12,411 nt of DNA, taken from contig JBKJLF010000525.1 in the NCBI GenBank assembly GCA_046597185.1, positions 1-12,411 on the forward strand, in the 5' to 3' direction. A program made the position numbers and the translations under genes. Each line of letters begins with the position of its first letter. The first letter of the stretch is position 1. Positions 1 to 6,653 of the stretch are shown in pieces. This DNA comes from CAMBDR01 sp046597185. Lineage in GTDB: Bacteria > Pseudomonadota > Gammaproteobacteria > Burkholderiales > Burkholderiaceae_D. The notes under the pieces were generated by a model, which saw only the letters and a program-made list of their open reading frames with translations, was not told the origin of the DNA and searched no databases.

Positions 1-1343
1 TCGAATATGAACTCGGTGTCGGCCTTGCGCGAAATCAGGAAGAAACGTACCGCATCGCGACCGCGCGTCAAGTCGCGTATGCCGTCTTCCGCCGCATCGC
101 CGGCCGACCATTCGACCAGGTCGCGCAGCGTCACATACGAACCGGCGCGTTTCGAGATTTTCACTTCCTCGCCGTTTTTCATCACGGTGACCATCTTGTG
201 CAACACGTAATCGGGATAGCCTTGCGAAATTCCGATATCGACCGCCTGCAAGCCGGCGCGCACGCGCGCGATCGTGCCGTGATGGTCGCTGCCCTGCACG
301 TTGATGACTTTTTTATAACCGCGCTGCCATTTGGTGATGTGATAGGCAACATCCGGCACGAAATAAGTAAACGTGCCGTCCGATTTTCTCATCACGCGAT
401 CTTTGTCGTCGCCGTAGTCGGTGGTGCGCAGCCACAGCGCGCCGTCCAGCTCGTAGGTTTTGCCCGAATCAATCAATGCCTTGACGGTGGCATCCACTTT
501 ACCGTCGGTATAGAGCGAGGATTCGAGGAAGTAGTTATCAAATTTGACGCCAAAGGCTTGCATGTCGATATCTTGCTCATTGCGCAAATACGCCACCGCA
601 AATTGCCGTATCGATTCGGGATCGTTAATATCGCCCGTGCCGGTGACGGGCACGCCATCGCTGGCGCACACCGTCTTTTTGGCCATAAAATCGGCCGCGA
701 TATCGGCGATATAGTCGCCGTTATAGGCACTTTCGGGCCAAGCCGCATCACCCGGACGCAAACCTTGCAATCGCGCCTGCGTGGAGTTGGCGAGTGTGGC
801 GATTTGTACCCCGGCATCGTTATAATAAAATTCACGCGTAACCTGATAGCCTTGCGCCTCAAATAAAGATGACAGCGCATCACCCAAGGCGGCTTGGCGA
901 CCGTGCCCGACATGCAGCGGCCCGGTAGGGTTGGCAGAAACAAATTCGATGATGACCGATTTACCCGCGCCGCTGTTGCTGTGGCCAAATTTTTCGGCTT
1001 CGCGTTGAATGGTATGCACCACCGCCTGTTTGGCATGCTCGCTTAAACGCAGGTTGATAAAACCCGGCCCGGCGATTTCGGCACTGGCTAATAAATCATT
1101 CACGCCTGCCTGACTCATGATGCCATCCACCAAAGTTTGCGCCAGTGCGCGCGGGTTGGTTTTGAGCGCTTTGGCAAGTTGTAGCGCGACATTGCAGGCC
1201 ACGTCGCCATGGGTGGGGTCACGCGGGCGCTCCAGCGTGACGTGGTTGGGCAAGCCAGCGGCACTCAGGTCGGCAGCACTCAAAACGGGGGCCAGAACCG
1301 TTTGGAACAGGGCGATAATTTCTTGTCTTTGATGGGCTAGCAT
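1..1343 (-). CDS. argS: Arginyl-tRNA synthetase (3' end beyond window)
   Basis: Class I aminoacyl-tRNA synthetase that charges tRNA-Arg with arginine in the cytoplasm. The minus-strand frame reads without a stop from the ATG at 1343 to the window edge, giving about 447 codons. The N-terminal Add-1-type region is followed by the HIGH signature as HVGHG at residues 144-148, preceded by the typical SANPTGPL. The KMSK-equivalent loop is seen as KISKRAGSYVTL near residue 395. The family is usually 560-590 residues, so the missing part is the C-terminal DALR anticodon-binding domain. The start is chosen by the family-like N-terminus (MLAHQRQEIIALFQ). No clear Shine-Dalgarno is visible before it. 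A TATAAT box lies about 50 bases upstream, in the 111-bp gap after the DUF4124 gene, so argS probably has its own promoter. Identity is near certain. Confidence 0.97.
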   Translation of the reverse strand, partial: MLAHQRQEIIALFQTVLAPVLSAADLSAAGLPNHVTLERPRDPTHGDVACNVALQLAKALKTNPRALAQTLVDGIMSQAGVNDLLASAEIAGPGFINLRLSEHAKQAVVHTIQREAEKFGHSNSGAGKSVIIEFVSANPTGPLHVGHGRQAALGDALSSLFEAQGYQVTREFYYNDAGVQIATLANSTQARLQGLRPGDAAWPESAYNGDYIADIAADFMAKKTVCASDGVPVTGTGDINDPESIRQFAVAYLRNEQDIDMQAFGVKFDNYFLESSLYTDGKVDATVKALIDSGKTYELDGALWLRTTDYGDDKDRVMRKSDGTFTYFVPDVAYHITKWQRGYKKVINVQGSDHHGTIARVRAGLQAVDIGISQGYPDYVLHKMVTVMKNGEEVKISKRAGSYVTLRDLVEWSAGDAAEDGIRDLTRGRDAVRFFLISRKADTEFIF

Positions 1344-1394
1344 GGGCAATATTCAAAAAACGCAGGTTTGGACGCAAAAAAACAATCAAGCGCC

Positions 1395-1400
1395 ATTATA
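1395..1400 (-). promoter_or_regulatory. Putative -10 box for argS
   Basis: A perfect TATAAT on the minus strand sits about 50 bases before the argS start, within the gap between the DUF4124 stop and argS. No convincing -35 hexamer is seen 16-18 bases upstream, so this is a tentative call. Confidence 0.4.
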
Positions 1401-1454
1401 CTGGTTTGCCCGCAGAATGCGCGCCGGATGGCGAATTGCGGTATGGCACCCGGC

Positions 1455-2171
1455 TCAGGGCTTGGAAGCTGAACTCGCAGCACTCGCAGCATTCGCCGCT
1501 GCCGTACTGGCAGTGGCTGCATCGAATCCGGGGCCATTGGCAAGAATCAAACGGTAACGTGTCATGATTGCATCGTATTTAAGGCCGATTTTCACCATTT
1601 CAGCTTCCAATGACTCTTTGGTTCTGGTCTCAAATAAAATGGATTTATCCGCTTGCATTAATTTGGCTTTCAAGTGGCTTGGAACCAGGGCATTTTTCTC
1701 GGTCAGGGCAGTAATTTCGGCTTGCGCCACTTTGCGCCGGGCCAAGGCGGCATTTTGTTCGGTGACAGCAATGGAAATATTGTTGCGAATTTGGTTGAGT
1801 GTACGCTTGCGCTCGGTATCAATCTGTTGTTCGTTTTGATAGGTGGCGAGTAAGCCAACGTCGCGCCGCCGTATTTCGGCCGCTGTCTCTTCGTCGACCC
1901 GGCGCTTGGCCTCCGCTTCTTTTTTCAATTGGCGTTGTTCAGGCGTGAGGGGCGCGGGTATTTCGCGCTTGACTGTACCGGAGCCGTTTAATTCTTTCAC
2001 CGCACGGTTGGCGCATTCGGGAATCGGCCTGTCTGACGTAATGGTGCGGCCAGAAGCATCTTTACACATAAAGATCTCGGCCTGCGCCAAATGGGGCAAG
2101 CATGCCAAAACGGCACCAGCAAGCAGGCCCGTAACACGGGGCTTGCGTTTAATCGATTCCATAACGATCAC
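1455..2171 (-). CDS. DUF4124 domain-containing secreted protein
   Basis: Probable periplasmic or envelope protein of unknown function. With the GTG start, residues 4-31 form a signal peptide: positive KRK, a hydrophobic core, and a likely cut after AQA at residue 31. The following segment EIFMCKDASGRTITSDRP is the short DUF4124 domain, which has a beta-rich fold, and its two cysteines (36 and 53) fit that family. Residues about 75-200 are rich in E, K, R, Q and A and look like a coiled coil. The last 20 residues are low-complexity Ala/Ser. The GTG at 2171 is preferred because AAGGA lies 6 bases upstream; an ATG at 2162 is the alternative but its spacing to AAGGA is poor. The gene overlaps the end of pyrE by 23 bp, suggesting translational coupling with pyrE. 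No specific role can be assigned. Confidence 0.88.
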   Translation of the reverse strand: MIVMESIKRKPRVTGLLAGAVLACLPHLAQAEIFMCKDASGRTITSDRPIPECANRAVKELNGSGTVKREIPAPLTPEQRQLKKEAEAKRRVDEETAAEIRRRDVGLLATYQNEQQIDTERKRTLNQIRNNISIAVTEQNAALARRKVAQAEITALTEKNALVPSHLKAKLMQADKSILFETRTKESLEAEMVKIGLKYDAIMTRYRLILANGPGFDAATASTAAANAASAASSASKP

Positions 2172-2808
2172 GATATTTCCTTACTGCATCGGCATATTGG
2201 GCCAGTTCTGGCCCGGTGTTTGCGAGATAGTCAAATAAATCAGTCAAATTAGCGATAGACAACACGGGAATATTATACGCATTACTGACTTCCTGTACTG
2301 CAGAATGTGGCGATAAGGCATCATTTTTTCCAGAACGCTCCATCCGATCCAGCGCAATCAAGACTGCACACGGGGTCGCACCGGCTGCACGGATCATTTC
2401 GACCGATTCGCGCACCGAGGTGCCGGCAGAAATCACGTCGTCGATAATCACCACCCGACCTTGCAATTTTGCCCCGATCAAGTTTCCGCCTTCGCCGTGG
2501 TCTTTGGCTTCTTTGCGGTTAAACGCAAAGGCAGTATTACGTCCTTGCGCGGCCAGTGCCACGGCGGTGGCCGAGGCCAGGGTAATGCCTTTGTAGGCCG
2601 GGCCAAATAACATATCGAATTCAACGCCGGAATCGATCAGGGTTTGCGCATAAAACTGTGCCAATTTACCCAACACCGCGCCATCATGAAATAAGCCCGC
2701 GTTAAAAAAGTACGGTGACAGGCGACCTGCTTTGGTGACAAATTCACCAAAACGCAACACACCGGCGGCGACGGAAAAGGCAATAAACTCTTGGCGAACG
2801 GTATTCAA
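2149..2808 (-). CDS. pyrE: Orotate phosphoribosyltransferase
   Basis: Catalyses transfer of phosphoribose from PRPP to orotate, giving OMP in de novo pyrimidine synthesis. The 219-residue length matches the family. The PRPP-binding signature is VVIIDDVISAGTS at residues 119-131, and the flexible catalytic loop is NRKEAKDHGEGGN near 97-109. The N-terminus (RQEFIAFSVAAGVLRFGEF...KAGR) is typical. The start codon is TTG at 2808, supported by a GAGGT sequence four bases upstream. A nearby ATG at 2819 is out of frame and runs into a stop at once. The 3' end overlaps the DUF4124 gene by 23 bp, so the two are probably one transcript. pyrE is divergent from the exonuclease III gene. Confidence 0.96.
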   Translation of the reverse strand: MNTVRQEFIAFSVAAGVLRFGEFVTKAGRLSPYFFNAGLFHDGAVLGKLAQFYAQTLIDSGVEFDMLFGPAYKGITLASATAVALAAQGRNTAFAFNRKEAKDHGEGGNLIGAKLQGRVVIIDDVISAGTSVRESVEMIRAAGATPCAVLIALDRMERSGKNDALSPHSAVQEVSNAYNIPVLSIANLTDLFDYLANTGPELAQYADAVRKYRDRYGID

Positions 2809-2865
2809 GTGAACCTCATGCTCGGTAAATGGTGTAGAAAGCTGTATTTTATAGTGAATCGGTTA

Positions 2866-2874
2866 TGCTATACC
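2866..2874 (+). promoter_or_regulatory. Putative extended -10 for exonuclease III gene
   Basis: TGCTATACC resembles an extended -10 (TGnTATAAT). No good -35 is seen 17 bases upstream. It would start a leader of about 80 nt that contains the 11-bp tandem repeat. Tentative. Confidence 0.3.
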
Positions 2875-2904
2875 CTTTTTCAGCGCCCTTTTTTGCAGAA
2901 CTTA

Positions 2905-2959
2905 ACACAACATAAACACAATACAAACACAACATAAGCACAACATAAGCACAACACAT
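2905..2959 (+). repeat. 11-bp tandem repeat, five units
   Basis: Five consecutive 11-bp units can be read: ACACAACATAA, ACACAATACAA, ACACAACATAA, GCACAACATAA and a final divergent GCACAACACAT. The array fills the last 55 bases of the pyrE/xth intergenic region and stops one base before the exonuclease III ATG at 2961. It takes up the place where a ribosome-binding site would be expected, and none is visible. Confidence 0.9.
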
Positions 2960-2960
2960 T

Positions 2961-3728
2961 ATGACCAGAATTATTTCCGCCAATTTGAACGGTATTCGTT
3001 CCGCCTCCCAAAAGGGTTTTTTTGAATGGATGGCACAACAAAACGCTGATTTTGTCTGCGTCCAGGAACTCAAAGCCCAAGCGGGCGATATGAGCGATGC
3101 CATGCACAACCCGCCCGGTTACCATGGGCATTTTCATTATGCCGAGAAAAAAGGCTATTCCGGGGTGGGCGTGTATAGCAAACAAAGGCCGGATCAAGTG
3201 ATCATTGGCTTTGGCCATCCTGATTTTGATGCCGAAGGGCGTTATGTGCGCTGCGACTTTGGCAATTTGACCATTATTTCGGTATATTGCCCGTCTGGCT
3301 CGTCCTCGCCCGAGCGCCAGGCGGCCAAGTTTGTGTTTATGGAAGTGTTTTATCCGCATTTGCAAAGCTTGCATGCAAGTGGGCGCGAGGTAGTGATTTC
3401 GGGCGACTGGAATATCGCGCACAAAGAAATCGATTTGAAAAATTGGAAGGGTAATCTCAAAAATTCCGGATTTCTGCCCGCAGAGCGCGCCTGGATGACG
3501 CAAATTTTTGATGAAATCGGCTATGTGGATGTGCATCGCACATTGGATCAACGTCCCGAGCAATACACTTGGTGGAGTAATCGCGGTCAGGCCTGGGCCA
3601 AAAATGTCGGGTGGCGCATTGATTACCAAATCGCCACGCCAGGTATCGCGAGTCTGGCCACACAGGTATCGGTGTACAAGGATCAACGCTTTTCTGACCA
3701 TGCGCCCCTGCTCATTGATTATGCTTGA
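2961..3728 (+). CDS. xth: Exodeoxyribonuclease III (AP endonuclease family)
   Basis: Mg-dependent 3'-5' exonuclease and apurinic/apyrimidinic endonuclease acting in base excision repair, of the EEP (endonuclease/exonuclease/phosphatase) fold. The 255-residue length is typical. Family residues seen are N10 in SANLNGIR, E36 in VQELKA, Y109 in SVYCPSG, D149 and N151 in SGDWNIAHKEIDLKNW, D221 in GWRIDYQ, and the terminal FSDHAPL with D246-H247. All catalytic residues appear intact. The ATG at 2961 gives the expected N-terminus MTRIISANLNGIRSA but has no visible Shine-Dalgarno, because the 11-bp tandem repeat runs up to it. The gene is divergent from pyrE and followed by an independently promoted hydrolase. 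I use xth broadly; the protein could equally be labelled exoA/xthA. Confidence 0.95.
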   Translation: MTRIISANLNGIRSASQKGFFEWMAQQNADFVCVQELKAQAGDMSDAMHNPPGYHGHFHYAEKKGYSGVGVYSKQRPDQVIIGFGHPDFDAEGRYVRCDFGNLTIISVYCPSGSSSPERQAAKFVFMEVFYPHLQSLHASGREVVISGDWNIAHKEIDLKNWKGNLKNSGFLPAERAWMTQIFDEIGYVDVHRTLDQRPEQYTWWSNRGQAWAKNVGWRIDYQIATPGIASLATQVSVYKDQRFSDHAPLLIDYA

Positions 3729-3789
3729 TTTGGCCAACCCACGCGGCCAGGCGAAATTAGAAGGCAACCTCACAATACCGAAAACGCAC

Positions 3790-3819
3790 TTGGACTATCT
3801 GACACTCGCAGTGTAGAAT
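3790..3819 (+). promoter_or_regulatory. Sigma-70-like promoter for alpha/beta hydrolase
   Basis: TTGGAC at 3790-3795 and TAGAAT at 3814-3819 are separated by 18 bases. Transcription would begin about 20 bases before the ATG at 3847. AAAAGGA at 3835-3841 provides a good ribosome site. Confidence 0.6.
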
Positions 3820-3846
3820 GCCCATTCCACATGGAAAAGGATCATC

Positions 3847-4761
3847 ATGCAACATGAAAATTTTTGGCTCGATGCCAGCGACGGCACCCAGCTCTACGTC
3901 AATCGTTGGTTTAATGACGCCGCCCCAAAAGCGATTCTCATGATTTCCCATGGCATGGCCGAACATAGCGCTCGCTATGCGCGTCTGGCGCAGGCCTTGG
4001 TGCCAGCAGGCTTTGCGGTGGTGGCGCACGATATCCGTGGGCACGGCCAAACTGCCAAAAACGGCGCTTTGGGCCACTATGCCGATCATGATGGCTGGAA
4101 CAAGGTGGTGGGCGATTTAGCCAGTGTGAACAAATACATCCGCAAGAAGTATCCCAAGACCCCGATTATCCTGTTGGCCCATAGCATGGGTAGTTATATT
4201 GGCCAAGCTTATTTAATGCAATGCGGTAAGCACATTCAAGGTGCGATTCTCTCTGCCTCCAATTACGCGTCGATAGCACGCTACCGTCAGGCCAAACTGT
4301 TTGCCCGTTTCGAAGCATGGCGGCAAGGCCCCAAAGGCTATAGCGCGCTACTGGAGTATCTGTCCTTTGGCACATTCAACAATGCCTTCAAACCCAACCG
4401 CACCCCGTCCGACTGGCTCAGCCGTGATACCGCTGAAGTGGATAAATACCTCAATGATCCACTTTGCGGCTTTCGTTGCAGCAACCAATTATGGCTCGAC
4501 TTGTTGGATGGTTTGCAATTCATTACTGCGCCTGACAACCTGAAAAAAATCAAGAGCAATCTGCCTTTGTTGATCATCGGCGGTGCCAATGACCCGGCCA
4601 TTAAAGGCGATGGAATCAAGAAGCTGGCCGATGCTTTGAGCGCGGCGGGGGGCAAGCGGGTGCAAACAAAGGTTTATCCCGAAGCGCGGCATGAGCTACT
4701 CAATGAAACCAATCGCGACGAAGTGACTCGGTTTTACATTGAGTGGCTAAATCAGTTTTAG
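3847..4761 (+). CDS. Alpha/beta hydrolase, monoacylglycerol lipase/lysophospholipase-like
   Basis: Predicted serine hydrolase of the Hydrolase_4 (serine aminopeptidase S33) family, which includes monoacylglycerol lipases and PldB-type lysophospholipases. The 304 residues contain the oxyanion-loop motif SHGMAEHSARY at 34-44, the HDIRGHGQT segment at 61-69, the nucleophile elbow AHSMGS with Ser113, the acid Asp249 in GGANDP, and the catalytic His282 in EARHELLNE. The triad is therefore complete. There is no signal peptide, so it is expected to be cytoplasmic. The start has a good AAGGA site 5 bases upstream and its own promoter. It is convergent with the membrane protein gene downstream. The substrate is not deducible; acylglycerol or lysophospholipid ester hydrolysis is inferred from the family. 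Confidence 0.9.
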   Translation: MQHENFWLDASDGTQLYVNRWFNDAAPKAILMISHGMAEHSARYARLAQALVPAGFAVVAHDIRGHGQTAKNGALGHYADHDGWNKVVGDLASVNKYIRKKYPKTPIILLAHSMGSYIGQAYLMQCGKHIQGAILSASNYASIARYRQAKLFARFEAWRQGPKGYSALLEYLSFGTFNNAFKPNRTPSDWLSRDTAEVDKYLNDPLCGFRCSNQLWLDLLDGLQFITAPDNLKKIKSNLPLLIIGGANDPAIKGDGIKKLADALSAAGGKRVQTKVYPEARHELLNETNRDEVTRFYIEWLNQF

Positions 4762-4805
4762 CCACGCCCACGCGCATCGCCTGCATCGGTAGGCACCGGG
4801 ACAGC

Positions 4806-5642
4806 TTATTCCGATTCGGGTCGCCCCCTCCTGTGCACCAACTTTAAATGGGGTGCGGGTGTTGGGTTTGATTCGGGTTTGGTTGGCTGCTGCATGGTGG
4901 CCAACACATCCGGGGGCAGCCAGGTCTTCAATTGCTCAATATAGTCCGCTGCTTCATGCATCATTTTTTGGTAAAAATGAATTTGTGCCACGGTTTGGAT
5001 ATTGTGCTCGATGGTTTTACTGACCCGGTTATTCATGGAGCGCGCATAGATACCAATCACAGCCAAACCGCTACCCGCCATCAGGTATTCGGGCCAAGGC
5101 ATTGAGCAGCTTGCCAGCCAGCGCACCAAAACAGCCCCCCCGATTGCCGTCAACAGCACCATCACTTTGGCACCCGGGCCGGGGCGCGGCATTTCCTGAG
5201 ACGGTTTGGTAAGCCAACCCAGCAAACCAAAACGTGGCCACTCAATATAGCCCGAGCCGAGATGATTGGGAATAACCCAAAACAGCCGCACCAGTTGCAT
5301 GATGTAGACCCAAATAAAGAATGGCTTGGCGATTTCCGTTGAGATTCTGGTGTACCAAGGGTGATTGAAAAAATAAAGACCCAGTAGACCGCAAAAAAAT
5401 AAGGCTTCAAATACTTGCAAATCAATAACATCTCTTGTGACTGAAACATGCTTAAACTGCCACATTATTGCGATGCAAATCAATTCCAGTCCGATCAAAG
5501 CCACCAGCCGCCAATAGTTCAGAGGAAGAGGTTCTAAACTATGGGGCATGGTCAAAATAAAAAGGCAAATAATAACCCCCCAGCAAGCAAAACGGCAACC
5601 GACATCGGCTGCCAGCAAAGGGGATTTGAGCGGTTGATCCAT
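4806..5642 (-). CDS. Hypothetical polytopic inner-membrane protein
   Basis: I do not recognise this 278-residue protein. It shows about six hydrophobic segments at roughly residues 15-34, 42-61, 77-92, 105-123, 158-178 and 185-200. These are followed by a soluble C-terminal part (201-278) with a helical stretch (IEHNIQTVAQIHFYQKMM) and a proline-rich, then basic tail ending KLVHRRGRPESE. No catalytic or transport signature is evident. The ATG at 5642 has AGGA eight bases upstream. It lies downstream of a 42-codon ORF on the same strand, with a 98-bp gap holding a stem-loop, and further upstream is an XRE regulator. The three could share regulation. The function is unknown. Confidence 0.75.
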   Translation of the reverse strand: MDQPLKSPLLAADVGCRFACWGVIICLFILTMPHSLEPLPLNYWRLVALIGLELICIAIMWQFKHVSVTRDVIDLQVFEALFFCGLLGLYFFNHPWYTRISTEIAKPFFIWVYIMQLVRLFWVIPNHLGSGYIEWPRFGLLGWLTKPSQEMPRPGPGAKVMVLLTAIGGAVLVRWLASCSMPWPEYLMAGSGLAVIGIYARSMNNRVSKTIEHNIQTVAQIHFYQKMMHEAADYIEQLKTWLPPDVLATMQQPTKPESNPTPAPHLKLVHRRGRPESE

Positions 5643-5673
5643 ATTAGAATTCCTGCAAAAAATATCATCACAC

Positions 5674-5723
5674 GCGCTAGCGCCTTAATCGCCCGTTTTC
5701 CACGCCCAAACGCGACGATTAAG
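5674..5723 (-). promoter_or_regulatory. Stem-loop and adjacent palindrome upstream of membrane protein gene
   Basis: CTTAATCG (5684-5691) and CGATTAAG (5716-5723) are perfect 8-bp inverted arms. Inside them CGTTT (5694-5698) pairs with AAACG (5708-5712), giving an interrupted stem with a 9-nt loop. Directly beside it is a perfect 10-bp palindrome GCGCTAGCGC (5674-5683). No T-run follows on either strand, so it is not a classical terminator. It could be an attenuator, a processing site or a protein-binding site between the 42-codon ORF and the membrane protein gene. Confidence 0.6.
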
Positions 5724-5740
5724 CTTAAATAATTAGCGCA

Positions 5741-5869
5741 CTATTTTGGTGCCGGCGGTAGTGGCACGTCTCCACTAACAGTTGGATAAACATCATTCAC
5801 CGGATTACCCGTCAAATGATGTTCAACCGCCAATACTGCCACTGTAGGTAATAAAACGAAATCAAACAT
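5741..5869 (-). CDS. Small hypothetical protein, 42 residues
   Basis: A 42-codon minus-strand ORF running from ATG (5869) to TAG (5741). AGGTG lies six bases before the ATG and a perfect TATAAT about 35 bases upstream, so the whole expression cassette is present. The product starts MFDFVLLPTVAVLAVEHH, a short hydrophobic N-terminus too short to be a clear membrane helix, and ends in a proline-rich tail PLPPAPK. I do not recognise it. It lies between the XRE regulator and the membrane protein on the same strand and could be a small membrane-associated partner of either. The coding call rests on start signals alone. Confidence 0.5.
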   Translation of the reverse strand: MFDFVLLPTVAVLAVEHHLTGNPVNDVYPTVSGDVPLPPAPK

Positions 5870-5897
5870 ATAACACCTGTCATAGTAAATTGAGGAG

Positions 5898-5942
5898 CTA
5901 TCATTATATTCGCCCCGCTCAAGCTATGATAGTGTCGCTTCG
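5898..5942 (-). promoter_or_regulatory. Promoter with flanking inverted repeat upstream of the 42-codon ORF
   Basis: On the minus strand a perfect TATAAT occupies 5908-5903. It is flanked by CTATCAT (5898-5904 on the plus strand) and ATGATAG (5936-5942), a perfect 7-bp inverted repeat with centres about 38 bp apart. The downstream arm overlaps the -10 box, the usual place for a repressor operator. No strong -35 is present, which would suit activator-dependent control. The neighbouring XRE protein is the obvious candidate binder, but that is inference. Confidence 0.45.
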
Positions 5943-5993
5943 CACGTATTTTATCCTGATGTCCGACATGCCCAACTATTACATGTGTTTACA

Positions 5994-6401
5994 CTACGTA
6001 CCTTCCTCCTTGTGCTGTAATCGCCACAGCATTTGCAGCAATTTACGCTGATCGCGGGGACCCAGTTCTCGAAAACCACTTACCAGCGTGATTTCGTTGG
6101 GTGTTTGCCTAGGTGGTGGTAACGCTTGCATGGCAGCAAGCAAGCGTTTGGCACCGTCAAACGGTTCTGGATTGGTGGGCTGCTTGCCGCTATCCTGCGC
6201 TTGCCCTGTGATCAAATACATGATATCGACCCCCGCTGCCATCAAAGCCATGAGGAATTTAAAGCTCGGCGGGGTATCGCCCAATTCATAAGCGGCGGCC
6301 ATACGGCGTGAAATCCCCGTAATGTTGGCGATGTCATCATAAGTCCAGCCGAGTTGATGGCGCACTTCGGTCAAGCGCTGCGAAAATTCACGATGATCCA
6401 T
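5994..6401 (-). CDS. XRE-family helix-turn-helix transcriptional regulator
   Basis: Small DNA-binding regulator of 135 residues. The Cro/C1-type helix-turn-helix spans about residues 5-66: EFSQRLTEVRHQLGWTYDDI, then ITGISRRMAAAYELGDTPPS, then FLMALMAAGVDIMYLITG, which is the usual XRE pattern. The remainder (67-135) is a polar linker and a short helical tail with no peptidase or ligand domain recognised. The frame is open upstream to 6455, but the ATG at 6401 is chosen because a very strong site, AGGGGGAG, lies six bases before it. It is divergent from the hsdS-hsdM-hsdR-like cluster and upstream, on its own strand, of the 42-codon ORF. Control of either or both is plausible, as with the C-type regulators of restriction systems, though those are usually shorter. 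Confidence 0.88.
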   Translation of the reverse strand: MDHREFSQRLTEVRHQLGWTYDDIANITGISRRMAAAYELGDTPPSFKFLMALMAAGVDIMYLITGQAQDSGKQPTNPEPFDGAKRLLAAMQALPPPRQTPNEITLVSGFRELGPRDQRKLLQMLWRLQHKEEGT

Positions 6402-6467
6402 GTTGTCTCCCCCTGTGCCACAAACAATACAAACGGCTTTTTGGCAGTTTAACACTTGTCAGCCTGT

Positions 6468-6500
6468 CATTACACAAACAAAGCATTACACACGATTACA
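6468..6500 (+). repeat. Short direct repeats in the XRE/hsdS divergent region
   Basis: CATTACACA occurs at 6468-6476 and again at 6484-6492, with a third partial copy ATTACA at 6495-6500. The first two are 16 bp apart. They lie in the 252-bp divergent region between the XRE gene and hsdS and are candidate regulator sites. The rest of this region is AT-rich; I see no gene in it and no convincing -35/-10 pair for hsdS. Confidence 0.5.
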
Positions 6501-6563
6501 TCGATGGCGATAAGATAATTCATGTCATTTTGATAAATTTTTTTAAAACTGCCATTTCTGTAA

Positions 6564-6579
6564 AAATAAATAAATAAAT
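6564..6579 (+). repeat. AAAT tetranucleotide repeat, four copies
   Basis: Four perfect AAAT units lie about 75 bases before the hsdS start. Simple tetranucleotide tracts near restriction-modification genes can drive phase variation by slippage, but four units is short for that. Confidence 0.7.
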
Positions 6580-6653
6580 TTTGCGATTTCTTGTATTCGC
6601 CCCCACAATAGAATCAACAATTCATTCAAATAGTCAAACTCACAATTCTGCAT

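Noticed and set aside
473..1036. Long minus-strand open frame inside argS (and the plus-strand frame 198-866)
   Set aside because: Both overlap the argS frame, which has unmistakable HIGH and KISK motifs; their products show no protein-like pattern.
2905..2959. CRISPR array
   Set aside because: Units are 11 bp, contiguous and without spacers; it is a simple tandem repeat.
3730..3752. Terminator after exonuclease III
   Set aside because: TGGCC/GGCCA arms are only 5 bp with no T-run.
2880..3773. 297-codon minus-strand frame opposite exonuclease III
   Set aside because: It is antisense to a gene with an intact catalytic site, and its product ends in low-complexity sequence from the tandem repeat.
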